Below, one piece after another: positions 26,914 through 36,293 of a stretch of 64,000 nucleotides of DNA. A program made the position numbers and the translations under genes. How positions within the stretch are numbered: position 1 is the stretch's first letter; the number at the start of each line of letters is the position of its first letter. The DNA comes from Dyadobacter fermentans (GTDB lineage: Bacteria; Bacteroidota; Bacteroidia; Cytophagales; Spirosomataceae): positions 62,001 to 126,000 of the forward strand of contig NZ_JAHXBN010000014.1 in assembly GCF_019924045.1 (NCBI RefSeq). Direction: 5' to 3'. The notes beneath the pieces were generated by a model that was given only the letters and a program-made list of their open reading frames with translations, ran no database searches and was not told the origin of the DNA.

Positions 26914-28665
26914 ATGAAAATCTTTCGATACCTCATATTATTTGTTTTGCTGCTAAGCCAGTCGGCTTGCGACAAGGACTGGCTGAAACCGGAGCCGTTG
27001 TCGTTTTTCAGCCCGGAGAAAGTGTTCGTGGACAAGGCCGGGATGGAGGCATTGCTTATTACCATGCGCAAGGACCTCAAAAACGAGAGTACCGGCACGA
27101 TGCCAAACCTGACGATGGAATTTGCCGCTTCGGATCTGGGGTCGCCGTGGTCGCAGCTGGATTTTTACAACCTTACGCCCAATACCGACCAGTACTACCG
27201 TTTCCTGACGATGTTTACGGTGATTTATTCTTCCATTAAAAACTGTAACGTACTCATCAGCAGGATCGACGATATCAAATGGCAGTCGGATCAGGAGCGA
27301 AATGCGATTCTGGCGGAGGCACTTTGGCACAGGGCTTACTGGTATTACCGGCTCGTGAATTCCTACGGCGATGTGCCGTTTCTGGGTGGTGAAATATCGG
27401 AGGCCAAGCTCGATTTTCAGACCCACAGCCGCTGGACGATCCTGGAAAAGATCAAAACGGACGTTGAGTTTGCCACCGAATGGCTGCCCGTCACCGCTAA
27501 ACCGGGCGTGATTACCAAAGGGGCTGCAAATCATTTGCTGACGAAAATTTACCTCGCCAATCTGGAATACGACAAGGCGATCGAGGCCGCTAACAAGGTC
27601 ATTAATGGTCCGTATGCATTAATGACCCAGCGTTTCGGGATCGATGCGACGAAGGGTTACCGCAACCTTATCTGGGATCTGCACCGTCCGAAGAATTTCA
27701 GCATCGCCCAAAATACAGAGACCATTCTGGCGTCTATAGACCGCTATGAGGCGCCGCCGGCTGCACGTTCCGTAGGCCTTTACACGATGCGGCTCTACAA
27801 TTGCCAGTGGTTCCAGCCGCAGGTGCTCGACAGCCAGGGCAAGCCGGGCATGGTAGCCAGCGGGCCTATGTACGATTCCTTGGGGCGGGGTAATGCCAAT
27901 ATCCGGCTGACAGGCTATTACCAATACGATATTTGGGCGCACAAAGGCAGTACCTGGCGCGATACGCCCGATTTGCGGCGGGCAGACATTAACTGGGTAG
28001 ATATTCATGAACTGAGGTACAACAACCCGGTTTCGGTTGATTTTGGTAAACCGATTAACACCCAATTCCTTGCTGCGCAGGTGGATACGTTCAAGCATGT
28101 GTACGCGATGCCGCATTATATTATGTACAATCCGCAGGACGACCCGAAGGCGACACCCATGGGCGGCAATGGCGACTGGTATATTTTCCGCCTGGCCGAA
28201 ACCTATCTGCTCCGCGCGGAGGCCTATTTATGGAAAAATCAGCTTGCATTGGCAGCTGACGATATCAATAGGGTACGAGAGCGTGCGAAAGCATTGCCGA
28301 TTACCGCGGGCGAGGTATCGATCGATTTTATTCTGCACGAGCGTGCGCGGGAGTTGTTCGCGGAAGAACCCCGCCATTCGGAGCTTGTCCGGGTTTCGTA
28401 CATCATGGCCAAGGCGGGTATCAATGGTTACAGTCTGACCAATTTCAGTGAAAAGAACTACTATTTCGACCGGGTAATGCGGTATAACAACACTTATGAA
28501 AAGAAGATACAGCTTCTGGGCAACACGGCGAACATGGCGCCATTCCACGTGCTATGGCCGATTCCTTCACTGGTGATCACGGCTAACACGAAGGGCGTGA
28601 TCAATCAGAATATCGGTTATGACGGTGCAAACAGGAATGTGCCGCCGCTGACGAAGATTGAATAG
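26914..28665 (+). CDS. SusD/RagB family nutrient-binding lipoprotein
   Basis: A 583-residue lipoprotein (LILFVLLLSQSAC signal). The mature start (DKDWLKPEPLSFFSPEKVF), the segment AEALWHRAYWYYRLVNSYGD and the C-terminal RLAETYLLRAEAYLW and HERARELFAEEPRHSELVRV are SusD hallmarks. It should form the extracellular lid of the SusC encoded just upstream. A bidirectional terminator follows. Confidence 0.95.
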   Translation: MKIFRYLILFVLLLSQSACDKDWLKPEPLSFFSPEKVFVDKAGMEALLITMRKDLKNESTGTMPNLTMEFAASDLGSPWSQLDFYNLTPNTDQYYRFLTMFTVIYSSIKNCNVLISRIDDIKWQSDQERNAILAEALWHRAYWYYRLVNSYGDVPFLGGEISEAKLDFQTHSRWTILEKIKTDVEFATEWLPVTAKPGVITKGAANHLLTKIYLANLEYDKAIEAANKVINGPYALMTQRFGIDATKGYRNLIWDLHRPKNFSIAQNTETILASIDRYEAPPAARSVGLYTMRLYNCQWFQPQVLDSQGKPGMVASGPMYDSLGRGNANIRLTGYYQYDIWAHKGSTWRDTPDLRRADINWVDIHELRYNNPVSVDFGKPINTQFLAAQVDTFKHVYAMPHYIMYNPQDDPKATPMGGNGDWYIFRLAETYLLRAEAYLWKNQLALAADDINRVRERAKALPITAGEVSIDFILHERARELFAEEPRHSELVRVSYIMAKAGINGYSLTNFSEKNYYFDRVMRYNNTYEKKIQLLGNTANMAPFHVLWPIPSLVITANTKGVINQNIGYDGANRNVPPLTKIE

Positions 28666-28684
28666 AACGCGACAGCACTGAAAT

Positions 28685-28722
28685 ATAAAGAGGCCATCGC
28701 ACACGCGACGGCCTCTTTATTG
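28685..28722. terminator. Bidirectional intrinsic terminator
   Basis: The 15-bp arms TAAAGAGGCCATCGC and GCGACGGCCTCTTTA have one mismatch and a 4-nt loop, with T-rich ends in both directions. It lies between the convergent SusD gene and the minus-strand lipoprotein gene. Confidence 0.9.
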
Positions 28723-28736
28723 GAATATCGGTTTTA

Positions 28737-29444
28737 TCAGAACAAGACGGGCCTTTTCGAAACATAAACTGTGCCGCTCCGATTGGCCTGATCACAAAAT
28801 TCGAACGTGTTTTCTTTCCCGCAAAGTGGTGCGGAGCCGGTCACATATAGCCGCGATTTTTTATCAAAATATAAACTCACCAACTGATGCCGGGCAGGAA
28901 GTTCGATTTTTCGTCCACTTTCAGATTTAATACCAATGGTGTGAAGATAGCCCTCCTCGGTCTGAATCAGGTCGATTTGAAACCGGATGCCGTTGCCGGA
29001 AAATGCATAATTGATGGGTACCTTATAATCCTCAATATCCCAACGCGCCGTGGAGCGCTCCCAGCGCAGTCCTCTGTCCGTACTGAACCAGGTAGGCAGC
29101 ATGCCGAATTTATTGTCGAACACGCTGGCGCCGGTTCTCTGGGTTTCCATCACATAGAGCGTATCCTGCTTTTCCATAAACGCAAACAGACCCACGCGGG
29201 CATTGTAATTGCCCTTTGTCCAGGTTTTGCCCTTGTCGGTTGTTACAAACACTTCGAAGCCGGTTGTAATAGTCAGCGTATCGTCGATGTTACCGTGTAC
29301 CGCCTTGATATCACGGTTGTCCGGCGACCTCAGTATATACCAGTCGGGGTGTTCGAGCATGGTCTCCGGTGCCGGTGCGTCGTTATCATTGCGGCAACCC
29401 AGGAATGTCAAGAGCGAGAATAGGATCAGAAGTAATTTTTTCAT
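28737..29444 (-). CDS. BNR/Asp-box beta-propeller lipoprotein
   Basis: A 235-residue lipoprotein (MKKLLLILFSLLTFLGC). Two Asp-box-like motifs, VTTDKGKTWTKG and FSTDRGLRWERS, indicate blades of a sialidase/YCF48-like propeller. The protein is too short for a six-bladed sialidase, and no catalytic Arg triad or Tyr-Glu pair is evident, so a binding or structural role is more likely. It is a single gene with the shared terminator at its 3' end. The true role is unknown. Confidence 0.65.
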   Translation of the reverse strand: MKKLLLILFSLLTFLGCRNDNDAPAPETMLEHPDWYILRSPDNRDIKAVHGNIDDTLTITTGFEVFVTTDKGKTWTKGNYNARVGLFAFMEKQDTLYVMETQRTGASVFDNKFGMLPTWFSTDRGLRWERSTARWDIEDYKVPINYAFSGNGIRFQIDLIQTEEGYLHTIGIKSESGRKIELPARHQLVSLYFDKKSRLYVTGSAPLCGKENTFEFCDQANRSGTVYVSKRPVLF

Positions 29445-29540
29445 GGCTGGCAGGTAAGCATAAGTTTTGTATCGGTTACAATTTAACTGCTATTCTGCTA
29501 TCCTGCATCGGTTCATTGTGAATTATATGTTAATTTTTTC

Positions 29541-30878
29541 TTATTCCCCGGCCAGCCGCTGCAAATCCGATTGTGCGAGGCGGTAATTCAATTGCGCCGC
29601 CAGCAAATCGGCTTCCGCTTTGGCCAACAGGGAGCGGGTGTTGAGGATATCTGCTTCCAGGTTCAGGCCGGATGCCTGCTTGTCGGATTGCACTTTGAGT
29701 TCCTCGGTGCGGTATTTGACGGCTTTTTCGGCTACGGCAATCAGCGCGGTGGCTTGTGTGAGTTTCCGGTGCGTCTTGGAAACATCGTTTTTGACCTGAT
29801 TTTGCGTGTTGAGCAGGTTTTCACGTGCCTGCTGGCTCAGGAAATGCCGCTGGCGGATCACCTGCTTGTTGGCGACCAAGTCCTGGATATTCCATTTGAA
29901 TTGCGCCCCTACGAACGGGTTGTTGTTCGGGAAAAGCAGGTTACCGGTCTGGTAGGAATAACCCGCCACCAGTCCGATGTCGGGCAGGTTGCCCTGCTCG
30001 GCTGCGCGGATGGCTTTCTGGGTTTTGATTTCCGTCAGACTCGCGATTTTGATATCGTTGTTGGACGTGGCCGCATTGCTCAAATAGCTATCCAGCGTAC
30101 CGGTACCCATTGCCATGTTCGGGACCGGTGCGAGCGTAACGCTATCCGTTTCGATGCCGGTCAGCTGTTTCAAATCGGCTGTGTAATCTTCGGTTTGAAT
30201 GCGGAGTTTCAGGAGATTTTGCTCCTCGTCGGCGATGTTCGCTTGCAGGCCTGCTTTGTTTACATCAATGGTTTTGCCGGAAAGTAATGCACTTTCCACA
30301 TCGTATAGCCGCATTTGCGCCAGCTTGATTTTCGCATTTGCCTCTTCCTGCTGCTTCTGCGTGATGAGCAAGCCATAATATAATTTTTCGATCGCCTGCC
30401 TGATCTGCAGCGACGCCCTCGATTGCTCATGGCGCGCAAGTTCGGCATCGGTTTTCGCCACCTCAATGCCCGTTTTGATCTTTCCGAGCTGGGTAATCGG
30501 CTGGTACAGGGTTACACCCGCATTGAAATTATGGTGTTTACCCAACGGAAAAGTCTTTTCCTCATTCGGCAATGCGATGGTCGTACCTCCGAGGGGCAGC
30601 GCGCCGAAAGAACCCTGCTCGATTACCAGCTGACCGAGATTGGCATTGTACTGGTACGAGGAGCTCACCGAGGCGACCGGATATCGCTTGATGGCGTCTT
30701 CGGCTACTTTGGCTTCCTTTTCGGCTACCTGCAACTTGCGCACGTTCAGCAAATGGTTATTCTGCAATGCCATTTCCACGGCCTGTTCGAGCGTGAGCGG
30801 TTGCGCTTGCTGTGCATACGCGGGGGCGAGGGCAACCGTGCAGAGTGTGAGTATCGGGAATATCAGCTTAGTTTTCAT
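29541..30878 (-). CDS. TolC family outer-membrane efflux protein
   Basis: A 445-residue protein starting MKTKLIFPILTLCTVALAPAYAQ. It carries the TolC/OEP repeats: two halves of long coiled-coil helices (LTLEQAVEMALQNNHLLNVRK near the start; ARENLLNTQNQVKNDVSKTH and AEADLLAAQLNYRLAQSDLQ in the second half). It forms the outer-membrane channel of the efflux system encoded upstream. Its ATG overlaps the end of the RND gene by 11 bp, showing tight coupling. The order HlyD, RND, TolC is the standard tripartite layout. Confidence 0.94.
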   Translation of the reverse strand: MKTKLIFPILTLCTVALAPAYAQQAQPLTLEQAVEMALQNNHLLNVRKLQVAEKEAKVAEDAIKRYPVASVSSSYQYNANLGQLVIEQGSFGALPLGGTTIALPNEEKTFPLGKHHNFNAGVTLYQPITQLGKIKTGIEVAKTDAELARHEQSRASLQIRQAIEKLYYGLLITQKQQEEANAKIKLAQMRLYDVESALLSGKTIDVNKAGLQANIADEEQNLLKLRIQTEDYTADLKQLTGIETDSVTLAPVPNMAMGTGTLDSYLSNAATSNNDIKIASLTEIKTQKAIRAAEQGNLPDIGLVAGYSYQTGNLLFPNNNPFVGAQFKWNIQDLVANKQVIRQRHFLSQQARENLLNTQNQVKNDVSKTHRKLTQATALIAVAEKAVKYRTEELKVQSDKQASGLNLEADILNTRSLLAKAEADLLAAQLNYRLAQSDLQRLAGE

Positions 30879-33800
30879 GGTGTTCAGCAACAGGTGTTAC
30901 CATCAGGTCTTTTTTATCATACGGTTTGATCATCGCGATGTACAGTACGGGCACTGTGAGCAGTGCCATCACCATCGACCAGATCACCCCGACGGCGATT
31001 ACGCTCGCGAGCGGGCTCCACATCGGCGATCCCGACAGGATCATCGGCAGCACGCCGATTGCCGCGGCCATCGCTGTCAGGAATATCGGACGCAGACGAC
31101 GCTTGCCGGATTCGATAGCGGCAGTACGGATGTCCATGCCGTGACCGAGCAGTTCATTGGTATGGTCCACCAGGATGATCGCATTCCGTACCACAATCCC
31201 CGAGAGGCTGATGAGGCCCACAAATGCGGTGAATCCGAAGTTGTTATGCGTGATGTAGAGGCCCATCAGCGCACCGAACAAGCTGAGCGGGATCGTGAGC
31301 ATCACGAGCGCGGCTTCTTTGAGGCTACGGAACTGGAACAGCAGGATGAAAAATATGAGTACCAGGCTGATGACCAGCACGACGATCATCTGGCTGAATG
31401 TCTCGTTCTTATTAAACTGCTCACCGCCATATTCGATCCGGTAGCCTGCGGGCAGTGGAATGTCGGCGATTTTGTCCTTCACTTCTTTCACCAGTTCGGC
31501 AGGGAGTACGTCATCCTCGGTTTCACTCAGGATAGTGAGCGTCCGTACGCCGTTGCGGTGCATGATCTTGCCGGTCTGCCATTGCGGTTTCAGGTCGGCA
31601 ACCTGGCGCAGGGGTACGTTGGCGTCGGTTACAGGCGAGGCCAGGTAAATGTTTTCCAGGTTATCGGACGACTGTCGGTTGCGTTCGTCGAGGCGGAAAA
31701 CAATGTCGAGCGGGTTGTTGCCTTCGTACATCGTCGAGATGGGGGCGCCGTTGAAACCCGTGTACACCATTTGGGAAATGCTGCCGGTAGTAAAGCCGAG
31801 CTTGTTGGCCTCGTCTTTGAGCTGAATGCTGATGCCGTAATAATCCTCACGGAAATCGGGGCGGACCATTGCACTGCCTTTCGCATTTTTAAGAATTTCC
31901 TGTACCTGCAAACCGATTGCTTTGAGGCGGGCAACGTCGTCGCCCACAATGCGCACTTCCACGGGCGATTTGTAAGGGGAGCCCTGCTGCATCAGTTTCA
32001 CCTGCGGCGATCCCTCGGGGATCAATGCGGCTACTTTACCTTCGAGTTCGTGGGCAAATGCCTCGGCCGTTTTCTCGTCGGTGGTGTTGATCAGGATCTG
32101 CGCATAGTTGGTAACCGGCACTTCGGGGGAGAAATTATAGTAAAATCTCGGTGCACTCGTGCCTGTGAACGTCGCGTAAGAGGTCACGCGCGGATCGCCT
32201 TTGACGAGTTTTTCTGCTTTCAGAATGGCCTGGCTTGTCTGGTCGAGCTTGGTACCCGTCGGCATCCATAGTTCGATCACAAACTGATTGCGCTCGGCTG
32301 CCGGGAAGAATTTCTGCTTAATGCCCTGATATACAAACAGCGACAGTACGACGGTGAGCAAGCTGACGCCGATCGTCAGTGCTGAATGCCTCACGCACCA
32401 TTCGAGGGCGGCATTGTAGCCGTTCTGCATGCGGTCGAGCAGGGTAATGCGTTTCTTTTTGTCGGATTCTTCCGCGCTGTGGTCGTGAAGGCCTTTTTTG
32501 ATGAAGGTATAGCAAAGCAGCGGGGTCAGGATCATGGCCACGATAAACGAAGCAGCCAATGCAATAGCCACCGTTACGGGCAATGCGTGGATGAACTCGC
32601 CCACGGAGCCGGTCAGGATAACCATCGGCATGAATGAGGCAATAATGGTTACCGTAGCTGCCAGAACGGGGATAACCAGGTCCGTGGCGCTGCGCCAGGC
32701 GGCTGTCCAGCGGTCGATGCCCTCATCGAGGAGCTCCACATAGTTGTCGGCGATTACAATGGCGTCGTCCACCACCATACCGAGCACGACGATCAGTGCA
32801 GCGAGCGACACCTGGTGCAGTTCGATACCGAATGCATTGAGCAATGCGAATGTAACGGCGATCGTCATCGGAATGGCCATCGCGGCCACCGCGGCAATGC
32901 GGATCGGCAGGAGCAGGATCACGACGATCACCACCGAGAAAATAGCCAGGAAAAATTCACGGATAAAGTGGGTAATGTTTTCATCCACGAGTTTTGGCTG
33001 GTTCACGATCGTCGTCAGCGTTACGTCCGACGGCAGCAGCTTCTCCACTTCGGTCAGTTTGGCATTCACTTCCTCCCCGAACTTCACGATATTGTTCCCC
33101 TCCTGCATCTGGATGGCGAGCATCATCGCATTACGGCCGTTTACGGTAGTCTTGCTGGTGGGCTCGGCGTACTCACGGTTTACCTGTGCAATGTCCCCCA
33201 GCCGGATTAGTTCCCCGGTTTTCGAGGCACCTACGATCTGGTTAGCGATTTCATTTTCGGTATTGTAATAGCCCGAGGTGTACAGTGGGGTCTGGCTCGT
33301 TGCGGTTTTGATATCTCCTGTCGGACTAATCACATTCTGTGATTGCAACACCTGCACCACGGACGACAGTTTGACATTATATTGAGAAAGTTTCTCGGAG
33401 CTGGAAGTGACCGTGATCTGTTCCTTCTGTTCGCCGATGCGCTTGATTTTGGACACCGATTTGACGGTCCGGAGAACGTCTTCCAGTTTCTGGGTATATT
33501 CTTTGAGCTGGGCATAAGTGGCCTTGTCGCTCTCAATGCCGATCACCAGCGCTTCGGTGTCGCCGAAATCGGAGTTCACGATCGGGCCGCGGACGCCTTT
33601 GGGGAAATCCACCTGCTTGGCTACCAGCAACTGGTGGCGTAGCTTGCTCCAAAAAACGTCCGGGTTCTTGACGTTTTCGCCCAATTCCACATTCACCACC
33701 ACCATGCCGTCCTGAGAAGTCGAGTAGGTTTTGTCCTTGCGGATTTCTTCGAATTGGAAAAGGTATTGTTCGAGTTTCTTGGTAACCTGGTCTTCCACTT

Positions 33801-33972
33801 GCGCGGAGTTGGCGCCGGGGAAATAGGCGAGGACCAGGCCTTGCCGGACGGTGATCTTCGGATCTTCACGCCGGGGCATGTTCAGCAGCGAATAAACGCC
33901 TACCGCAAACACCAGCAGCAATACCGACAGCGTCACCTGCGGATATTTCAGGGATGATTTGACAAAGTTCAT
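30868..33972 (-). CDS. RND efflux transporter, inner-membrane subunit
   Basis: A 1034-residue AcrB-type proton-driven pump. It begins with the usual first helix (MNFVKSSLKYPQVTLSVLLL). Transmembrane helix 4 holds the proton-relay acidic pair in GMVVDDAIVIADNYVELLDE. The periplasmic porter segments (PGANSAQVEDQVTKKLEQYL) and the second half (FQFRSLKEAALVMLTIPLSL, GIVVRNAIILVDHTNELL) are typical. Substrates cannot be read from the sequence; both drug and metabolite exporters share this form. It lies 8 bp after the adaptor gene. Confidence 0.95.
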   Translation of the reverse strand: MNFVKSSLKYPQVTLSVLLLVFAVGVYSLLNMPRREDPKITVRQGLVLAYFPGANSAQVEDQVTKKLEQYLFQFEEIRKDKTYSTSQDGMVVVNVELGENVKNPDVFWSKLRHQLLVAKQVDFPKGVRGPIVNSDFGDTEALVIGIESDKATYAQLKEYTQKLEDVLRTVKSVSKIKRIGEQKEQITVTSSSEKLSQYNVKLSSVVQVLQSQNVISPTGDIKTATSQTPLYTSGYYNTENEIANQIVGASKTGELIRLGDIAQVNREYAEPTSKTTVNGRNAMMLAIQMQEGNNIVKFGEEVNAKLTEVEKLLPSDVTLTTIVNQPKLVDENITHFIREFFLAIFSVVIVVILLLPIRIAAVAAMAIPMTIAVTFALLNAFGIELHQVSLAALIVVLGMVVDDAIVIADNYVELLDEGIDRWTAAWRSATDLVIPVLAATVTIIASFMPMVILTGSVGEFIHALPVTVAIALAASFIVAMILTPLLCYTFIKKGLHDHSAEESDKKKRITLLDRMQNGYNAALEWCVRHSALTIGVSLLTVVLSLFVYQGIKQKFFPAAERNQFVIELWMPTGTKLDQTSQAILKAEKLVKGDPRVTSYATFTGTSAPRFYYNFSPEVPVTNYAQILINTTDEKTAEAFAHELEGKVAALIPEGSPQVKLMQQGSPYKSPVEVRIVGDDVARLKAIGLQVQEILKNAKGSAMVRPDFREDYYGISIQLKDEANKLGFTTGSISQMVYTGFNGAPISTMYEGNNPLDIVFRLDERNRQSSDNLENIYLASPVTDANVPLRQVADLKPQWQTGKIMHRNGVRTLTILSETEDDVLPAELVKEVKDKIADIPLPAGYRIEYGGEQFNKNETFSQMIVVLVISLVLIFFILLFQFRSLKEAALVMLTIPLSLFGALMGLYITHNNFGFTAFVGLISLSGIVVRNAIILVDHTNELLGHGMDIRTAAIESGKRRLRPIFLTAMAAAIGVLPMILSGSPMWSPLASVIAVGVIWSMVMALLTVPVLYIAMIKPYDKKDLMVTPVAEHHEN

Positions 33973-33980
33973 AACGCAGC

Positions 33981-35012
33981 TTATTGGGTGATGGAAATGG
34001 CGGTGCCGTCGGTGAGCTTATGCTGCCCGCCGGTTACCACGCGGTCGGTTTCGGAGATGCCGGAAGTGATCTCGATCTGGTTGTCGGTGAGTTGCCCGAG
34101 GCTGACTTTTCTTTTCAACGCGATTTTGCGGTCGGGATCGGCCACGAAAACGTAACTCTGGTTGTCGAGGTCACGCAAAACAGCCTCGGTGGGGAGTACG
34201 AGCGCTTTTTTGGATTGGTTAGAGGCTAATGTTACCTCGGCGATCATGCCCGGGCGGATCAGCAGTTTGGGGTTATTAAGGGCTATTTTAATGGTAAATG
34301 CCCGGGAAGCGGCGTCGGCGGCGGAACCTACTTCAATTACTTTACCTGTAAAAGTCTCGCTCAGCGACGATACCAGCACTTTCGCCTCCTGCCCGAGTTT
34401 GATATTGTGCAATTCACTTTCGGGGATATACGCATTCACCTTCACCGTGCGGATATCCGACACGACAAAGAGCGGGGTACCCACTCCGACGATCTCGCCC
34501 ACTTCCGCCATCTTCTTCAGCATGACACCGCTGATCGGGGCAAACAGCTTCGTATCCGACAGGTTTTTAGCGTGAAGTTTCTCCTGTGCGCGGGCCTGTT
34601 GCAAGCCGAAACCGACTTTGGCAAAATCGCTTTCGCTGAGGCTGCGGCGGTCATGCATCACTTTCAGGCGGTCATATTCGTCCTGTACCTGAGCTACTTG
34701 CACATCGGCTATTTCCTTGGCAATGCTGTAATTACCGGGGTCGAGGCTCGATAGCAGCTGGCCTTGCTTCACGAGCTGGCCTTCTGCGGCGGCGATGTAG
34801 TTGATCTTTCCGCCTACCATAAAACCGAGGCGCACCGTTTTGTTGCCCTCGATGTTGCCGCTGACGGAGATCTGGTTGTTGGCTGAAATGTTCTGCGCCT
34901 GCCGGGTTATCACGGGCAGCGGCTTTTCAACGGATTTGGCCTGATCCGCGGGCTTATTGCAGCCTGCGAGCGTTGCCATCGTGAGAATGAGATAGATAGG
35001 ATTGCTTTTCAT
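33981..35012 (-). CDS. RND efflux adaptor (HlyD/membrane fusion protein), lipoprotein
   Basis: A 343-residue periplasmic adaptor with a lipoprotein signal (LILTMATLAGC). The order is lipoyl-like half (VRLGFMVGGKINYIAAAEGQ), helical hairpin (VAQVQDEYDRLKVMHDRRSL), second lipoyl half (APISGVMLKKMAEVGEIVGV), then beta-barrel (VNAYIPESELHNIKLGQEAK) and the membrane-proximal domain (GQHKLTDGTAISITQ). First gene of the efflux operon. A Crp/Fnr-type regulator gene lies 104 bp upstream on the same strand. Confidence 0.94.
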   Translation of the reverse strand: MKSNPIYLILTMATLAGCNKPADQAKSVEKPLPVITRQAQNISANNQISVSGNIEGNKTVRLGFMVGGKINYIAAAEGQLVKQGQLLSSLDPGNYSIAKEIADVQVAQVQDEYDRLKVMHDRRSLSESDFAKVGFGLQQARAQEKLHAKNLSDTKLFAPISGVMLKKMAEVGEIVGVGTPLFVVSDIRTVKVNAYIPESELHNIKLGQEAKVLVSSLSETFTGKVIEVGSAADAASRAFTIKIALNNPKLLIRPGMIAEVTLASNQSKKALVLPTEAVLRDLDNQSYVFVADPDRKIALKRKVSLGQLTDNQIEITSGISETDRVVTGGQHKLTDGTAISITQ

Positions 35013-35116
35013 AAGAATGGACGACCGTTAGGTTTAATATCCTGGTGCAAAATTGGCCCCGATTGATGGCAATGCTTTTGATCTAAATCAAAAAGTAACC
35101 TAATATTGAAAAAATG

Positions 35117-35680
35117 TCAAACTTTTCCAGCTCTGATCCGGCTCAGCGTCTCCTGCGTGATGCCCAGGTACGACGCAATATGCCCCAACGGGACGCGAAG
35201 CATGATGTCGGGGAATTTTTCGAGCATGGAATTGTACCGCTCCTGTGCCGATTGAAACTGGATGGAATACAGTTTATCCGAAAATGTCTTTACGGCATTG
35301 ATCATCACCAGGCGGCTCAGTTTCTGCAACGCCTGGTAGCCGTCGATGAACCTTTCAAGGTCGGGGTAAGGGATGGTCCGGATGGTGGTCTGTTCCAAAA
35401 CTTCCACACCGTATGGCGACGGGCTATTGAAAAAAGCACTTTCGATGGATACGAAAAAAGAGCCTTCGAGAACAAACGAATGGGTAATATCCTTGCCGTC
35501 TTTAACATAATAGGTCCGCACGACGCCTTTTTCGACATAAAAGACCTTCTGCGAAAAGTTGTCGGGTGATAACAGCCGGTGCCCCCTGGGTAATTCCTCC
35601 CGCCTGAAAGCCTCCTGGACTTGTGCTTCCATTTCGGGGGATAATAGGATGTGTTGTTTCAGAAAGTGAATCAGCTCCAT
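35117..35680 (-). CDS. Crp/Fnr family transcriptional regulator
   Basis: A 187-residue protein with an N-terminal cyclic-nucleotide-binding-like beta-roll (about 25-115: HRLLSPDNFSQKVFYVEKGV, SFVLEGSFFVSIESAFF) and a C-terminal winged helix (RVPLGHIASYLGITQETLSR). The cNMP pocket lacks an obvious GE...R cAMP signature, as is common in Bacteroidota Crp-like proteins, so the ligand is unknown. It lies 104 bp before the efflux operon on the same strand and may regulate it. No Fe-S cysteines of the Fnr type are present. Confidence 0.88.
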   Translation of the reverse strand: MELIHFLKQHILLSPEMEAQVQEAFRREELPRGHRLLSPDNFSQKVFYVEKGVVRTYYVKDGKDITHSFVLEGSFFVSIESAFFNSPSPYGVEVLEQTTIRTIPYPDLERFIDGYQALQKLSRLVMINAVKTFSDKLYSIQFQSAQERYNSMLEKFPDIMLRVPLGHIASYLGITQETLSRIRAGKV

Positions 35681-35841
35681 AATGGGAATGCGATAACCGA
35701 AGGACGTTAAGCGACGGTTCTAACATAGCTATTTCCTGCGAGATCCCCGCAGGTCGGTACCGGATTTAGGTCGGCTCTCGCCGGGTTTAAACCCAAACCT
35801 GCCTGATGTGTAGTGGATTACACGGCCCATCCGGAACGCAT

Positions 35842-35849
35842 TAGTTTTG
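35842..35849 (+). promoter_or_regulatory. Candidate -7 box (TAGTTTTG) for the LytTR gene
   Basis: A perfect TAnnTTTG match 52 bp before the ATG at 35901. It overlaps an earlier possible TTG start at 35847, which argues that translation begins at 35901. No clear TTG -33 element is seen. Confidence 0.45.
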
Positions 35850-35900
35850 AAATATCAAACTACACGTGCTATCATCCATTCAGTTCTATTCCTTTTCATT

Positions 35901-36293
35901 ATGAATTCCATCGGTACGCTCGATTCTTTTTCCCGAAACCTGCAAGCAGCTCATCCGGCGCAACTTTCGGTGCATTTCATGGGAAGAACGCTTACGATTT
36001 GCGCAGAGCAAATCACATTTCTTGAAGGCGATGGCAATTATACCTACGTATACACCTGTACGGGCAGGAAATATCTGATCTGCAAAACGCTGAAATGGCT
36101 CGCCTGCAAGCTCGACAGCAACTTCATCCGCGTACACAAGTCGTTTCTCGTGAACGCCGCTTATGTGATCGGCTACGCGGACGAAGGCCGTGCCCTCAAA
36201 ATGCGTTGCGGCAACGAAGCTGCGGTGAGCCGTCGCAAAACAAAGGAAATCATAGGCATTTTCGGAGCGTTGCCGGAGCGCATCAGCGCGTAA
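35901..36293 (+). CDS. Stand-alone LytTR DNA-binding protein
   Basis: About 130 residues from the ATG at 35901. The LytTR domain fills almost the whole protein (about 25-120: AEQITFLEGDGNYTYVYTCT, SNFIRVHKSFLVNAAYVIGY). There is no receiver domain, so no phosphorylation control is encoded here. LytTR domains bind direct-repeat sites with a beta-type fold. It is divergent from the Crp-like gene. Its last 11 bp overlap the 3' end of the convergent SGNH hydrolase gene. Targets unknown. Confidence 0.85.
   Translation: MNSIGTLDSFSRNLQAAHPAQLSVHFMGRTLTICAEQITFLEGDGNYTYVYTCTGRKYLICKTLKWLACKLDSNFIRVHKSFLVNAAYVIGYADEGRALKMRCGNEAAVSRRKTKEIIGIFGALPERISA

Noticed and set aside
30640..32271. 543-codon open frame on the plus strand opposite the RND pump gene
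   Set aside because: It is antisense to a clear RND transporter, has no recognisable domain, and its Asp/Glu/His-rich composition is that of an antisense shadow of GC-rich coding DNA.
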